A program made the translations under genes and the position numbers. Below, piece by piece: positions 43,757 through 53,224 of a stretch of 64,000 nt of DNA (position 1 is the stretch's first letter; each line of letters begins with the position of its first letter). The notes beneath the pieces are model-generated. The model did no database searches and was not told the DNA's origin. It saw nothing but the letters and a program-made list of their open reading frames with translations. The stretch comes from Pseudonocardia petroleophila (lineage in GTDB: Bacteria; Actinomycetota; Actinomycetes; Mycobacteriales; Pseudonocardiaceae): contig NZ_CP060131.1 in the NCBI RefSeq assembly GCF_014235185.1, forward strand, positions 2,053,501 to 2,117,500. Reading direction: 5' to 3'.

Positions 43757-44527
43757 CTACCCGGCGTCGAGCGGCAGCAGGTCGGGCCGCTTGGGCACGA
43801 ACCCGTCGCCGGTGCGCCTGCCCTGGATCCGCTTGCGGACGAACGGCACGGCGAACTCGCGCATCCAGCGCAGGTCGTCGGCCTGGCGGGCGCGCCACGG
43901 CATCGGGTCGCCGTCGGGGATCGGCGCGCGCCAGTCCTCCGACACGGGCTGGCCGAGCGTCTCCAGCACCCGCAGCGCGACGCGCCGGTGGGCGTCGGGA
44001 CGCAGGTGCAGCCGGTCGGGTCCCCACGCGCGCGGGTCGGCCAGCGGGGCCATCCCCCACAGGTCGACGACGTGGCTGCCGTGCCGCTCCGCGATGGCCC
44101 GCATCGACTCGTTGAAGCACGCGACGCGGCCGCGGAGCCTGCGGATCAGCGGGTGCATCCGGCCGAGGTCGAACCCGGTGAAGATGAAGACCTCGGCGCC
44201 GGTGGCGGTGACCCGGCCGAGTGCGTCGTCGAAGCGGCGGGCGAGGTCGTCGGTGTCGCAGGCGAAGCGGATCAGGTCGTTGCCGCCCGCGCAGAACGCC
44301 ACCAGGTCCGGCCGCAGCCGCTCCGCGATCGGGAGCTGGTCGGCGACGATCTGGTCGAGCAGCTTGCCGCGCACCGCGAGGTTGGCGTAGCGGAACCCGG
44401 GCCGCCCCGCCGCGATGTGCTCGGCGACGCGGTCGGCCCAGCCGCGGGGCGACCCGTCGGGTCGCCAGTCGTCGAGCCCCTCGGTGAAACTGTCGCCGAT
44501 GGCCACGAAGCTGTTCCAGCTGCCCAT
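43757..44527 (-). CDS. SGNH/GDSL-family hydrolase
   Basis: A 256-residue SGNH esterase-like protein: block I AIGDSFTEGLDD with the nucleophile Ser, block III CAGGNDLIRF and block V WGPDRLHLRPDAHRR with Asp and His. There is no signal peptide, so it is cytoplasmic. It acts on an unknown ester. The ATG has an AGGCGG-like site. A CATCCG-ACCGA-CGGATG inverted repeat (44556-44572) lies about 30 bases upstream and might be an operator. Convergent with ectD, 6 bases apart. Confidence 0.88.
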   Translation of the reverse strand: MGSWNSFVAIGDSFTEGLDDWRPDGSPRGWADRVAEHIAAGRPGFRYANLAVRGKLLDQIVADQLPIAERLRPDLVAFCAGGNDLIRFACDTDDLARRFDDALGRVTATGAEVFIFTGFDLGRMHPLIRRLRGRVACFNESMRAIAERHGSHVVDLWGMAPLADPRAWGPDRLHLRPDAHRRVALRVLETLGQPVSEDWRAPIPDGDPMPWRARQADDLRWMREFAVPFVRKRIQGRRTGDGFVPKRPDLLPLDAG

Positions 44528-44654
44528 GACGACCGCCTCCTGTTCACGTCGGCTCCATCCGACCGACGGATGAAGGTCATCCCAGGATCACCCATCGGCG
44601 ACGATCCGCGCCAGTGCCGGTGATCTATCCGTGTCCATAGGGCACCCTCAGTGG

Positions 44655-45296
44655 ATGGCCCCTTCCGAACCGTCGCTGACCGAGGTGCTCGGCGGCCGTG
44701 GCGGTGCCGTCGACGCGACGGTGCCCGTGGCCGCGTTCGTCCTCGCCTGGGGCCTGGCGGGGGCACTGGGCTGGCCCGGTCCGATCGCCTGGGGCGGCGG
44801 GGCCGCGGTGCTGGCCGCGGGCGTCGTCGCGGTGGTGCGGCTGCGCGGAGGCACCCGGCCGCGGGCCGTCGTGTTCGGGCTGCTGGGCGTCACCGTGGCC
44901 GCGATCGTCGCACTGGCCACCGGCAACGCGGCCGACTTCTTCCTGGTCCGGCTGCTGGGCAACGCCGTGAGCGCGCTGGCCTGGGCGGTGTCGATCGTCG
45001 TGCGCTGGCCGCTGCTCGGGCTCGTCGTCGGCACGGCGCTCGGCCAGCACACGCGCTGGCGCCGCGATCCCGACCTGCTGCGCGGCTACCAGCGCGCGAG
45101 CTGGGTCTGGGTCGCCCAGTACGTCGTGCGGCTGGCGGTGTTCCTGCCGCTGTACTCCGCCGGCGCGGTGGTGGCGCTCGGCGTCGCCCAGACGGTGCTG
45201 ACCTGGCCGCTGGTCGCGATCTGCGTCGCCTCGTCCTGGCCGCTGGTGCGCTCGGCGCTGCCCGAGGGGCACGGGGGGATCCGGCACCCCCGGTGA
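44655..45296 (+). CDS. DUF3159 membrane protein
   Basis: A 213-residue protein with about five or six hydrophobic helices and the DUF3159 layout: SLTEVLGGRGGAVDATVPVA at the start, LVRLLGNAVSALAWAVSIVV and HTRWRRDPDLLRGYQRASWV in the middle. The family is actinobacterial and of unknown function. The ATG was chosen over a GTG 24 bases earlier because DUF3159 homology begins there; neither has a clear ribosome site, so a leaderless or weakly translated mRNA is possible. Confidence 0.78.
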   Translation: MAPSEPSLTEVLGGRGGAVDATVPVAAFVLAWGLAGALGWPGPIAWGGGAAVLAAGVVAVVRLRGGTRPRAVVFGLLGVTVAAIVALATGNAADFFLVRLLGNAVSALAWAVSIVVRWPLLGLVVGTALGQHTRWRRDPDLLRGYQRASWVWVAQYVVRLAVFLPLYSAGAVVALGVAQTVLTWPLVAICVASSWPLVRSALPEGHGGIRHPR

Positions 45297-45392
45297 GCGT
45301 CGCCACTCGCGCATGATCGTCGGAAACGATCCAGAGCCGCCGTTCGCTGAACAGGGTGACACCCCGTCCCGATCAGGAACGCGAACGGAGCC

Positions 45393-46103
45393 ATGCCCCG
45401 CCACCCCACCGCCCCGCCCGAGCCGCCCACCGTCGAGGTCGTGACGCCGCCCAGGGCGCCCGACCTGACGGTGAACAAGATCATCGCCGGAGCGGGGGCC
45501 GCGGCGACCGCCGCGGTGCTGGGGTCCTACCTGGGTGCCGCGGGCACCGTCGCGGGGGCGGCGATCGGGTCGGTGGCGAGCACCGTGGCCACCACGCTCT
45601 ACCAGCGCTCGCTCGACCGGACCCGGGACACCGTCGTCGCCCGCATCCGGCCGGTGGTCCCGGCGCAGCGCGGCCCCGCCGACGGTCACGGCGGCGGTCC
45701 CGATCCCGACGCCGACACCGTGGTCCTCGCCCCGGTCCCGCCGCCGCGCCGCCGGTGGCGCCGGGCCGCGGTCGGGGCGCTGGTCGTGTTCGTGCTGGGC
45801 CTGGCCGCCGTCACCGGGCTGGAGTGGGCGAACGGGTCGAGCCTCACCACGGACGAGTCGGGCACCTCGGTCGGCCGGGTCGTGACCCCGGATCCCGCAG
45901 CGGGCGCGCCCGCCGACGACCCGTCCCCGGCCGAGGACCCCGACGCCCCCTCCGACGAGGACGCGACGCCGCCCTCGGAGGACGCCGGGGCCACCGGGGG
46001 TGCCGAGCCCACGGAGACGCCGGACCCCGCGACCCCGACCGCGACCCCGGAGCCGACGGCAGAGGACCTGCTGCCGTCGCTCGACCCGCGTCCGGGCCGG
46101 TAG
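45393..46103 (+). CDS. Membrane protein with glycine-zipper N-terminus and acidic Pro/Thr-rich tail
   Basis: A 236-residue protein of unknown function. Residues about 25-65 contain a Gly/Ala-rich stretch (IIAGAGAAATAAVLGSYLGA) ending in TLYQRSLDRTRDTVV, seen in other actinobacterial hypothetical proteins. A single membrane segment lies at about 125-142 after RRRWRRA. The C-terminal about 85 residues are a disordered Asp/Glu/Pro/Thr tail, presumably outside. The ATG has an ACGGAG site. An inverted repeat GATCGT-CGGAA-ACGATC (45315-45331) lies upstream. Confidence 0.72.
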   Translation: MPRHPTAPPEPPTVEVVTPPRAPDLTVNKIIAGAGAAATAAVLGSYLGAAGTVAGAAIGSVASTVATTLYQRSLDRTRDTVVARIRPVVPAQRGPADGHGGGPDPDADTVVLAPVPPPRRRWRRAAVGALVVFVLGLAAVTGLEWANGSSLTTDESGTSVGRVVTPDPAAGAPADDPSPAEDPDAPSDEDATPPSEDAGATGGAEPTETPDPATPTATPEPTAEDLLPSLDPRPGR

Positions 46104-46109
46104 CGGGGC

Positions 46110-46754
46110 TCAGGGCAGGCGGGCGGCGAGCGCCGTCGCGGCCGCCTCGGGGTCCTCGGCCTCGGTGATCGCCCGCACCACGACGATCCGCTCGGCGCCG
46201 GCGTCGAGGACCTCGGAGATCCGCTCGTGGTCGATCCCCCCGATCGCGAACCACGGGCGGGCGGGCGCCCGCCCGGCGACCGTCCGGACCAGGCCCAGCC
46301 CGGGTGCCGGGCGGCCGGGCTTGGTCGGGGTCGGCCAGCACGGGCCTACGCAGAAGTAGTCGACGCCGGGCTCGTCGGCGGCCGCGAGCGTCTCGTCCGG
46401 GCTGTGCGAGGAGCGCCCGATCACGACGTCGTCGCCGACGATCCGGCGCGCCCAGTCCACGGGCAGGTCGTCCTGCCCGAGGTGCAGCACGTCGGCCCCC
46501 GCGGCGAGCGCGACGTCGGCCCGGTCGTTCACCGCGAGCAGGGCCCCGTGCCGCGCGCACACCTCCGCGAGCACCTCCAGCGCGGCGAGCTCGTCGCGGG
46601 CCTCCATGCCCTTGTCACGGAGCTGGATCACGTCGACGCCGCCGGACAGCGCGGCGTCGGCGAACTCCGCGAGGTCCGGGCGGGCGGGCGTGCAGAGGTA
46701 GAGGCGGGCGTCGTCGAGCCGCGCGCGCAGGGCGTCACCATCGAGTCCGGGCAC
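46110..46754 (-). CDS. thiE: Thiamine-phosphate synthase
   Basis: A 214-residue TIM-barrel enzyme joining the thiazole phosphate and HMP pyrophosphate to thiamine phosphate. Motifs: [17 protein letters not shown] (diphosphate/Mg), [52 protein letters not shown] and [11 protein letters not shown]. The GTG start at [13 protein letters not shown] fits the homology. It is divergent from thiO with the TPP riboswitch on the thiO side only. Confidence 0.93.
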   Translation of the reverse strand: MPGLDGDALRARLDDARLYLCTPARPDLAEFADAALSGGVDVIQLRDKGMEARDELAALEVLAEVCARHGALLAVNDRADVALAAGADVLHLGQDDLPVDWARRIVGDDVVIGRSSHSPDETLAAADEPGVDYFCVGPCWPTPTKPGRPAPGLGLVRTVAGRAPARPWFAIGGIDHERISEVLDAGAERIVVVRAITEAEDPEAAATALAARLP

Positions 46755-46782
46755 GGACGTGAGCGTAGGCTGACCGACAGGT

Positions 46783-46870
46783 GACGCACGGGAGCCCCGG
46801 TGGGGCTGAGAGGGGATCCGCGGATCCCGACCGTCGAACCTGATCCGGGTCATGCCGGCGCAGGGAGCGG
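46783..46870 (+). promoter_or_regulatory. TPP riboswitch (THI element) controlling thiO-thiS-thiG
   Basis: The conserved THI-box parts occur in order: GGGGCTGAGAGGGGAT (pyrimidine-sensing arm), GACCGTCGAACCTGATCCG and GGGTCATGCCGGCGCAGGGA (pyrophosphate arm and closing stem). The 3' strand of the closing stem runs into the ribosome site GGGGAGC just before the thiO ATG, so TPP binding probably blocks translation initiation. No separate terminator was seen. Confidence 0.95.
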
Positions 46871-46875
46871 GGAGC

Positions 46876-47981
46876 ATGCAGGAACTGACGGTGATCGGCG
46901 CGGGCGTGATCGGCCTGTCCTGCGCCTGGCGGGCGGCCGCGGCGGGGTGGCGGGTCACGGTGGTCGACCCGGCGCCGTCGTCGGGGGCGTCCTGGGTGGC
47001 GGGCGGCATGCTCGCCCCCGTCACGGAGGCCTGGCCCGGCGAGGAGCAGCTGCTCGACCTGGGCGTCGAGTCGCTGCGCCGTTGGCCCGGCTTCGCCGCC
47101 GACCTGGGGCCGTGCGGGCTGCGCACCGAGGGCACCGTCGTCGCGGCCACGGGGGCGGGCGACCGCGCCGAGCTCGACGCCGTCGCCGCGCACCTCGCCC
47201 GCCTGGGCCGCGAGGTGCAGCGGCTGTCCGGGCGCGAGCTGCGGCGGCTCGAACCCGCGATCGGGCCCGACGTGCGCGGCGGGCTGTCGGTGCCCGGCGA
47301 CCTCGCCGTGGACAACCGGGAGCTGCTGGCCGCCCTGCGGCGCGCGGCCGAGGCGACCGGGGTGCGGTTCGTCGCGGTGGCGGTCGAGGCGGTCGTCGAC
47401 GACGGGGCGCAGGTGACCGGCGTGCTCCTGGCGGGCGAGGACGGGCGGGTGCTCCCCGCCTCCACCGTCCTCGTGGCCGCCGGGGCCCGCTCCGGGTCGC
47501 TGCACCCCGTCCTCGACGGGCTGGTGCGTCCGGTGAAGGGCGAGATCCTGCGGCTCGCGCACCGGCCGGGGGCGTTCCCGCCGCCGCGGCGGACCGTCCG
47601 CGCGCTCGTCGACGGCCGGGCCGTCTACCTCGTCCCGCGCGACGGCGGCGGCCTGGTCGTCGGCGCGACGCAGACCGAGACCGGGTTCGACACGGAGGTC
47701 ACCGTCGGCGGGGTCCGCGACCTGCTCCGCGACGCCGAGCGCGTGCTGCCCGGCATCGCCGAGTACGCGCTGCGCGAGTCCGCGGCGGGGCTGCGGCCCG
47801 GCTCCCCCGACAACCGCCCGCTGATCGGCGCGCTCGGCCCCGCCGGCCTGCTCGTCGCCACCGGCCACGGCCGCAACGGGATGCTGCTCGCCCCGCTCAC
47901 CGCCGACGCCGTGCTCGACGTGCTCCGCGGCGCGCCCGGCCCGGCCGACGCCGACCCGACCCGGTTCCAGGAGGTCCTCGC

Positions 47982-47985
<4 letters not shown>
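46876..47985 (+). CDS. thiO: Glycine oxidase
   Basis: A 369-residue D-amino-acid-oxidase-type flavoprotein that oxidises glycine to iminoglycine for thiazole synthesis. The FAD loop is [16 protein letters not shown], the ThiO-type [20 protein letters not shown] follows, and the C-terminal FAD block is [19 protein letters not shown] with [10 protein letters not shown]. The ATG was chosen because it follows the GGGGAG site at the riboswitch 3' end. Its stop overlaps the thiS ATG by 4 bases. Confidence 0.95.
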
Positions 47986-48945
<960 letters not shown>

Positions 48946-48964
48946 CGCCGCCCGCGCGCCCTCC

Positions 48965-49000
48965 CGGGTTCCGCGCGCCCCCGACGGCGCGCGGAACCCG
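48965..49000. terminator. 15-bp hairpin between thiG and the convergent exporter gene
   Basis: CGGGTTCCGCGCGCC (48965-48979), a 6-base loop CCCGAC, and the exact complement (48986-49000), 19 bases after thiG and 18 before the exporter stop. A perfect stem without U-tract, likely bidirectional. Confidence 0.75.
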
Positions 49001-49018
49001 GACCGGCGCGCGGACCGG

Positions 49019-50782
49019 TCAGTGCTCGGTCACGCGGGCGACCTGTCGCTCGCTCAGACCGATCTCGCGCAGCCGCTTGAGCGAGGCGTCGAGCCGGTCG
49101 CGGGTGGCGCGCAGGTCGCGCCGGGCCGCCTCGATCTCGTCGATGGCCTGCAGGGCCGCGTGCGGCTGCGGGACGAGCACCGCGAGCAGGCGGTCCCGGG
49201 CCTCCTCGGTGCGGTCGGCGTGCCGGCCCGCGGGGGCCGCCGCGTCGGCGACGGGGGCGGGCTCCGGCTCGGGGGCCGCCCCGACCGTCGTCCGCAGCGG
49301 GACCTCGCGGATCAGCAGCACGGCCACCAGCGTCACCAGCGACGCGACGGCCGCGATGCCGAAGACCAGGGCCAGTCCGTCGCCGTAGGCCGCGCGGACC
49401 GCCTCGGCCTGGGCGGGGCTGTCGGTGGCGAGGCCGCCGAGTCCCGACGACGTGCCGCTGAGCGCGGTGACCCGGGCGTCGAGCACGACCCCGAGGATCG
49501 TCACGCCGACCGTGCCGCCGAGCGAGCGCAGGAACGCCACGAGCGAGCTCGCGGCACCGACGTCGCGGACGTCGACGGTGTTCTGCACGGCCAGCACCAG
49601 GTTCTGCATGCTCATGCCGATCCCCAGGCCGAGGACCGCGAGGAACACCCCGATCCGGGGCACGGGCGTCGTGTGGTCGATCGTGGTGAGCAGGGCGAGG
49701 CCGGTCGTGATCAGCACCGCGCCGGTGACGAGGAAGGCCTTCCAGCGCCCGAAGCGGCTGATCAGCTGCCCGGACCCGGTCGAGGCCACCACCAGCCCGC
49801 CGACCAGCGGCAGCGTGAGCAGGCCCGCGGTCGTCGGGTCGTAGGAGCGCGCGATCTGGAAGTACTGGCCGAGGTAGACCGTGCTGCCGAACATCACGAC
49901 GCCGACCACCAGGCTCGCGACCACCGACAGCACGACGGTGCGCTCGCGGAACAGCGTCATCGGGACCACGGGCTCCTTCGCCCGCAGCTCCACGAACACC
50001 GCGGCGACGAGCGCGGCGAGGCCGAGCCCGGCCAGCGACAGCGAGACGGGCGAGCCCCAGGCGAACTGCGAGCCGGCCAGCGAGATCCAGATCAGCAGGG
50101 CCGAGACGCCACCGGAGATCAGCGCGGCACCGAGGTAGTCCAGGTGCACCTCGCGCTTGATCGTCGGCACGTGCAGCGTCTTCTGCAGCACGGCGAGCGC
50201 GAGCAGGCCGATCGGCACGCCGATGAAGAACGTCCAGCGCCAGCCCAGCGCGGGGGTGCTCACGAGCAGCCCGCCGATCAGCGGTCCGGACACCGTGGCG
50301 GCGGCCAGGACGGCCCCGAGGTAGCCGGAGTAGCGGCCGCGCTCGCGGGGCGGGATCAGCGCGGCGATGACGACCTGGGCGAGCGCCTGCAGGCCGCCCG
50401 CGCCCAGGCCCTGCCCGGCGCGCCAGGCGATCAGCTCGCCCATCGACCCGGCGAGCCCGGCCCCGATCGAGGTGCCGACGAAGACCAGGATGGCCGCCTG
50501 GACCAGCAGCTTCTTGCTGAACAGGTCGGCGAGCTTGCCCCAGATCGGGGTGGAGGCCGTGGTCGTCAGCAGGGTGGCGGTGACGACCCAGGTGTAGCCG
50601 GTCTGGTCGCCGTGCAGGTCGGCGACGATCGTCGGCAGGGCGTTGGACACGATCGTGCTGGACAGGATCGCGATGAACAGGCCGAGCAGCAGCCCGCTGA
50701 GTGCGGTGAGCACCTCGCGCCGGCTGCGCACGGGTTCCGGCGGCGTGGCCGGGACGGCGCGCGCGGGAGCGGTGGTGGTCAT
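49019..50782 (-). CDS. DHA2-family MFS drug exporter with C-terminal helical tail
   Basis: A 587-residue exporter of the EmrB/QacA type with about 14 membrane segments. Family marks: LFIAILSSTIVSNALPTIVA, WGKLADLFSKKLL (motif A) and the motif-C-like GPLIGGLLVSTPALGWRWTFF. After the last helix comes an about 90-residue Pro-linker and coiled-coil-like tail (AIDEIEAARRDLRATRDRLD), unusual for the family. ATG start 31 bases after the MarR stop, so the MarR is its probable repressor. Substrate unknown. Confidence 0.92.
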   Translation of the reverse strand: MTTTAPARAVPATPPEPVRSRREVLTALSGLLLGLFIAILSSTIVSNALPTIVADLHGDQTGYTWVVTATLLTTTASTPIWGKLADLFSKKLLVQAAILVFVGTSIGAGLAGSMGELIAWRAGQGLGAGGLQALAQVVIAALIPPRERGRYSGYLGAVLAAATVSGPLIGGLLVSTPALGWRWTFFIGVPIGLLALAVLQKTLHVPTIKREVHLDYLGAALISGGVSALLIWISLAGSQFAWGSPVSLSLAGLGLAALVAAVFVELRAKEPVVPMTLFRERTVVLSVVASLVVGVVMFGSTVYLGQYFQIARSYDPTTAGLLTLPLVGGLVVASTGSGQLISRFGRWKAFLVTGAVLITTGLALLTTIDHTTPVPRIGVFLAVLGLGIGMSMQNLVLAVQNTVDVRDVGAASSLVAFLRSLGGTVGVTILGVVLDARVTALSGTSSGLGGLATDSPAQAEAVRAAYGDGLALVFGIAAVASLVTLVAVLLIREVPLRTTVGAAPEPEPAPVADAAAPAGRHADRTEEARDRLLAVLVPQPHAALQAIDEIEAARRDLRATRDRLDASLKRLREIGLSERQVARVTEH

Positions 50783-50813
50783 GACGGGTCCTTCGGGAGT
50801 GCGGTGGTGGATG

Positions 50814-51278
50814 TCAGGAGAGGGCGGCGAGGTCGCCCGCGCGGGCGTCGATCTCCTCGGCGAGCGCGACGACGAGCCGGGCGACGGTGTGGACGTCGCC
50901 GGCGTCGCTGCGCTCGAGCGCGCTGCGGACCAGGTCGCGCTTGAGGCGGCGGGTCCGCTCGACCAGCTCGTGGCCGGCGGGGGTGAGGGAGACCAGACCG
51001 GCGCGGCGGTCGGTCGGGTCGGGGCGGCGGCAGGCGAGCCCGCGGGAGGCGAGCTCGCCGACCTGCCTGCTCACCACCGACTGGTCGACGCCCCGGAGCT
51101 CGGCGATCTCCCCGATGCGGTGCTCGCCCTCGTCGAGCAGCCCGGCGAGCTGGAGCAGGGCCAGCGTCGAGTGGGTGGCGTTCGGGATGCGTCGTCCGGC
51201 GCCGCGCCAGGACCGCACCAGGCAGGTGACGGCGTCGGCCAGCTCGTCGACCGCGTCGTCGCCCGAGATCGTGTGCAT
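50814..51278 (-). CDS. MarR-family regulator of the exporter
   Basis: A 154-residue winged-helix protein: HRIGEIAELRGVDQSVVSRQ for the recognition region and DPTDRRAGLVSLTPAGHELV for the wing. It sits directly upstream of the DHA2 exporter in one transcript. The A of its ATG lies six bases after a TATAGT -10 box, so the mRNA is probably leaderless. A GGTTGC-GACAT-GCAACC palindrome overlaps the -35 region and is the likely autoregulatory operator. Confidence 0.92.
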   Translation of the reverse strand: MHTISGDDAVDELADAVTCLVRSWRGAGRRIPNATHSTLALLQLAGLLDEGEHRIGEIAELRGVDQSVVSRQVGELASRGLACRRPDPTDRRAGLVSLTPAGHELVERTRRLKRDLVRSALERSDAGDVHTVARLVVALAEEIDARAGDLAALS

Positions 51279-51284
51279 AGGACA

Positions 51285-51313
51285 ACTATATGGAACATGG
51301 TTGCGACATGCAA
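51285..51313 (-). promoter_or_regulatory. Near-consensus promoter of marR-exporter operon, leaderless
   Basis: On the minus strand TTGCAT (51308-51313), 17 bases, TATAGT (51285-51290), then TGTCCT and the ATG at 51278. Expected transcription start coincides with the A of the ATG. AT-rich compared with everything around it. Confidence 0.75.
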
Positions 51314-51315
51314 CC
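51299..51315. promoter_or_regulatory. MarR-type operator palindrome
   Basis: GGTTGC (51299-51304), spacer GACAT, GCAACC (51310-51315). It covers the -35 box of the promoter and touches the stop codon of the upstream marR-like gene, so binding would block RNA polymerase. Confidence 0.6.
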
Positions 51316-51770
51316 TATAGGTCGGGCTCCGGTGGGTTGAGGGTCGCCGCGAGGCGGGTGAGCCCGTCGGCCAGCGTGGCGATGTCCTCGGTCGACCAGG
51401 ACTCCAGCCGGGTGAGCCACTCCTCGTGCCGCGCGCGGGAGACCTCCTCGAGGCGGCTGCGCCCGTCGTCGGAGAGCTCGAGCAGGAACGCGCGGCCGTC
51501 GAGGGGATCGGGCCGGCGCACGACGAGCCCGAGCGCCAGCAGCGCCGAGACCTGGCGGCTCATCGTCGACTTGTCGAGCCCGAACTCCTCGGCGAGGTCG
51601 ACCAGGCGCAGCGGCGCCATCCGGGCGACGGCCAGCAGGATCGCGTAGCTCGCCGCGTCGACGTCGGGGTGCAGGCGGGTGGCGAGGGTGCGCAGGACGC
51701 TGCGCGAGCGTCGCAGCAGCAGGCTGACCTCGTGCTCCAGCCGCTCGACCTGCCGGTCGTGCTCACTCAA
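51315..51770 (-). CDS. Second MarR-family regulator
   Basis: A 151-residue MarR protein: LRLVDLAEEFGLDKSTMSRQ for the DNA-reading part and DPLDGRAFLLELSDDGRSRL for the wing. It is divergent in sequence from the neighbouring MarR. Start uncertain: the TTG at LSEHDRQVERLEHEV gives an 8-base overlap with the carbonic-anhydrase-like gene and the usual length; a GTG 18 bases earlier is possible. It lies upstream of, but probably not in the same transcript as, the marR-exporter pair. Confidence 0.82.
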   Translation of the reverse strand: MSEHDRQVERLEHEVSLLLRRSRSVLRTLATRLHPDVDAASYAILLAVARMAPLRLVDLAEEFGLDKSTMSRQVSALLALGLVVRRPDPLDGRAFLLELSDDGRSRLEEVSRARHEEWLTRLESWSTEDIATLADGLTRLAATLNPPEPDL

Positions 51771-52287
51771 CGGGCCGCACCCCGTCACGGTGGCGGCGGG
51801 CGAGGTCGCGGTAGATCTGCGGGTTGCCCTCCACCCACCAGCGGGCCGTCTCGGTGAGCGGGCCCTTCGTCCGCGCGACGGCGCCGAGCACCAGCTGCCC
51901 GTCGGGGACGACGGTGTTCGGGGGCACCGTCGCACCCGCGCCGACCAGGCAGCGCGCGCCGATCCGGGCCCCGTCCTGGATGGTCGACCCGTTGCCGACC
52001 AGGGCCTCCGCGCCGATCACGCAGCCGTGCACGACGCAGAGGTGGCCGATGGTGGCGCCCGCCCCGATCTCGGTGACCGGGTCGTCGCCGCCGTGCAGCA
52101 CCGACCCGTCCTGCACGTTCGCTCCCTCGCGCACGATGATCGGCCCGAAGTCGGCGCGCAGCACGGCGCCGTACCAGATCGAGGCGTGCGCCTCGACCCG
52201 CACGTCGCCGACGAGGGTGGCGGTGGGTGCGACGAACGCGTCGGGGTGCACGGTGGGGGAGATCCCCTCGAACGAGAACAGCGGCAT
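51763..52287 (-). CDS. Gamma-carbonic anhydrase-like left-handed beta-helix protein
   Basis: A 174-residue hexapeptide-repeat protein of the gamma-CA/PaaY/YrdA type: VGDVRVEAHASIWYGAVLRADF, IGHLCVVHGCVIGAEALVGNG and ARIGARCLVGAGATV form the turns. The metal-site histidines expected in this family are present (LHGG, IGHL, VHGC). Carbonic anhydrase or thioesterase activity is possible; PaaY-type thioesterases rescue stalled phenylacetate intermediates, but it is far from the paa cluster. ATG start. Confidence 0.88.
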   Translation of the reverse strand: MPLFSFEGISPTVHPDAFVAPTATLVGDVRVEAHASIWYGAVLRADFGPIIVREGANVQDGSVLHGGDDPVTEIGAGATIGHLCVVHGCVIGAEALVGNGSTIQDGARIGARCLVGAGATVPPNTVVPDGQLVLGAVARTKGPLTETARWWVEGNPQIYRDLARRHRDGVRPVE

Positions 52288-52407
52288 GGGTACACGGTGC
52301 CGCACCCGGTCGAGTGGTCCGTGCGGGGGATGGCCCGGGCAGGGGGCAACCTGGGGGGCGTCCGGTGCGTCCGCCCTCCACCGGACGTCGACGGTGAGGT
52401 GGTTCCG

Positions 52408-53223
52408 ATGCGACGCATCGCGCTCGTGGCCCTGTTCGTCCTGCTGGCCGGCTGCGCTGCCGCCGAACCGGACCCCGTTCCGGTGCCCGCGGACCCCGGC
52501 ACCGCAGCGCCCACGGCCGCGGCGCTCCCCGTCTACTTCGTCGCCGAGACCGCCGCCGGGCCGCGCCTGTACCGGGAGTTCCACCGGGTGGCCTCCACCG
52601 ACCCGGCGAGCGACGCGGTGCGCGAGATGTTCGCGGGAGCGACCGACCCCGACTACCGCACGCCGTGGCCGTCCGGGTCGGACCTGCGTTCCCCGGTCAC
52701 CACCGGCGGCGGGGTGATCACGGTGGACCTCACGGGTGTGCCGCCCGGCGCCCAGGTGGGTTCCGCGGGTGCGGTGTGGGCGGTGCAGCAGCTCGTCTAC
52801 ACCGTGCAGGGCGCGCTGCAGTCGACCGACCCGGTGCGGGTGCTGCTCGACGGTGAGCCGGTCGACGAGCTGTTCGGCGCGGTGTCCACGGCGGACCCGG
52901 TGCCCCGCGCCGACCTCTACGCCACCCGCTCCCTGGTGCAGATCGACGCCCCCGCCCACGGGGCCGTCGTCACCTCCCCGGTCGAGGTGACGGGCGAGGC
53001 GGCGGTGTTCGAGGCGACGCTGCCGTGGCAGGTCCTGCGCGACGGCGAGGTCGTCGCCTCCGGTGTCGCCGGTACCGCGGAGGGCCAGGTGTTCGCGCCG
53101 TTCGCGTTCGCGCTCGACCTGGCGCCCGGCGAGTACGTCGTGCGCATCTCCGAGGACGACCCGTCCGACGGGGAGGGCCGCCCGGTCCTCACCGACGACC
53201 GGGCGATCACGGTGACCGGCTGA
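52408..53223 (+). CDS. GerMN/Gmad2-domain lipoprotein
   Basis: A 271-residue predicted lipoprotein. The lipobox LLAGC follows MRRIALVALFV. A GerMN domain (about 45-165: LPVYFVAETAAGPRLYREFH ... VITVDLTGVPPGAQVGS) is followed by a Gmad2 Ig-like domain (about 175-270: IDAPAHGAVVTSPVEVTGEA). In firmicutes these occur in spore germination proteins; in actinobacteria they are envelope proteins of unknown role, some next to two-component systems. ATG with a GAGGTGG site. Confidence 0.88.
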   Translation: MRRIALVALFVLLAGCAAAEPDPVPVPADPGTAAPTAAALPVYFVAETAAGPRLYREFHRVASTDPASDAVREMFAGATDPDYRTPWPSGSDLRSPVTTGGGVITVDLTGVPPGAQVGSAGAVWAVQQLVYTVQGALQSTDPVRVLLDGEPVDELFGAVSTADPVPRADLYATRSLVQIDAPAHGAVVTSPVEVTGEAAVFEATLPWQVLRDGEVVASGVAGTAEGQVFAPFAFALDLAPGEYVVRISEDDPSDGEGRPVLTDDRAITVTG

Positions 53224-53224
53224 C

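Noticed and set aside
44556..44572. CATCCG-ACCGA-CGGATG inverted repeat as a firm operator
   Set aside because: Short arms, single occurrence and no regulator gene nearby; kept only as a note in the hydrolase entry.
45315..45331. GATCGT-CGGAA-ACGATC as a terminator after the DUF3159 gene
   Set aside because: Only six-base arms and followed by a same-strand gene; could be an operator or chance.
46740..46782. A second TPP riboswitch serving thiE
   Set aside because: The THI element is on the plus strand only, and the short upstream part on the thiE strand shows no THI-box motifs.
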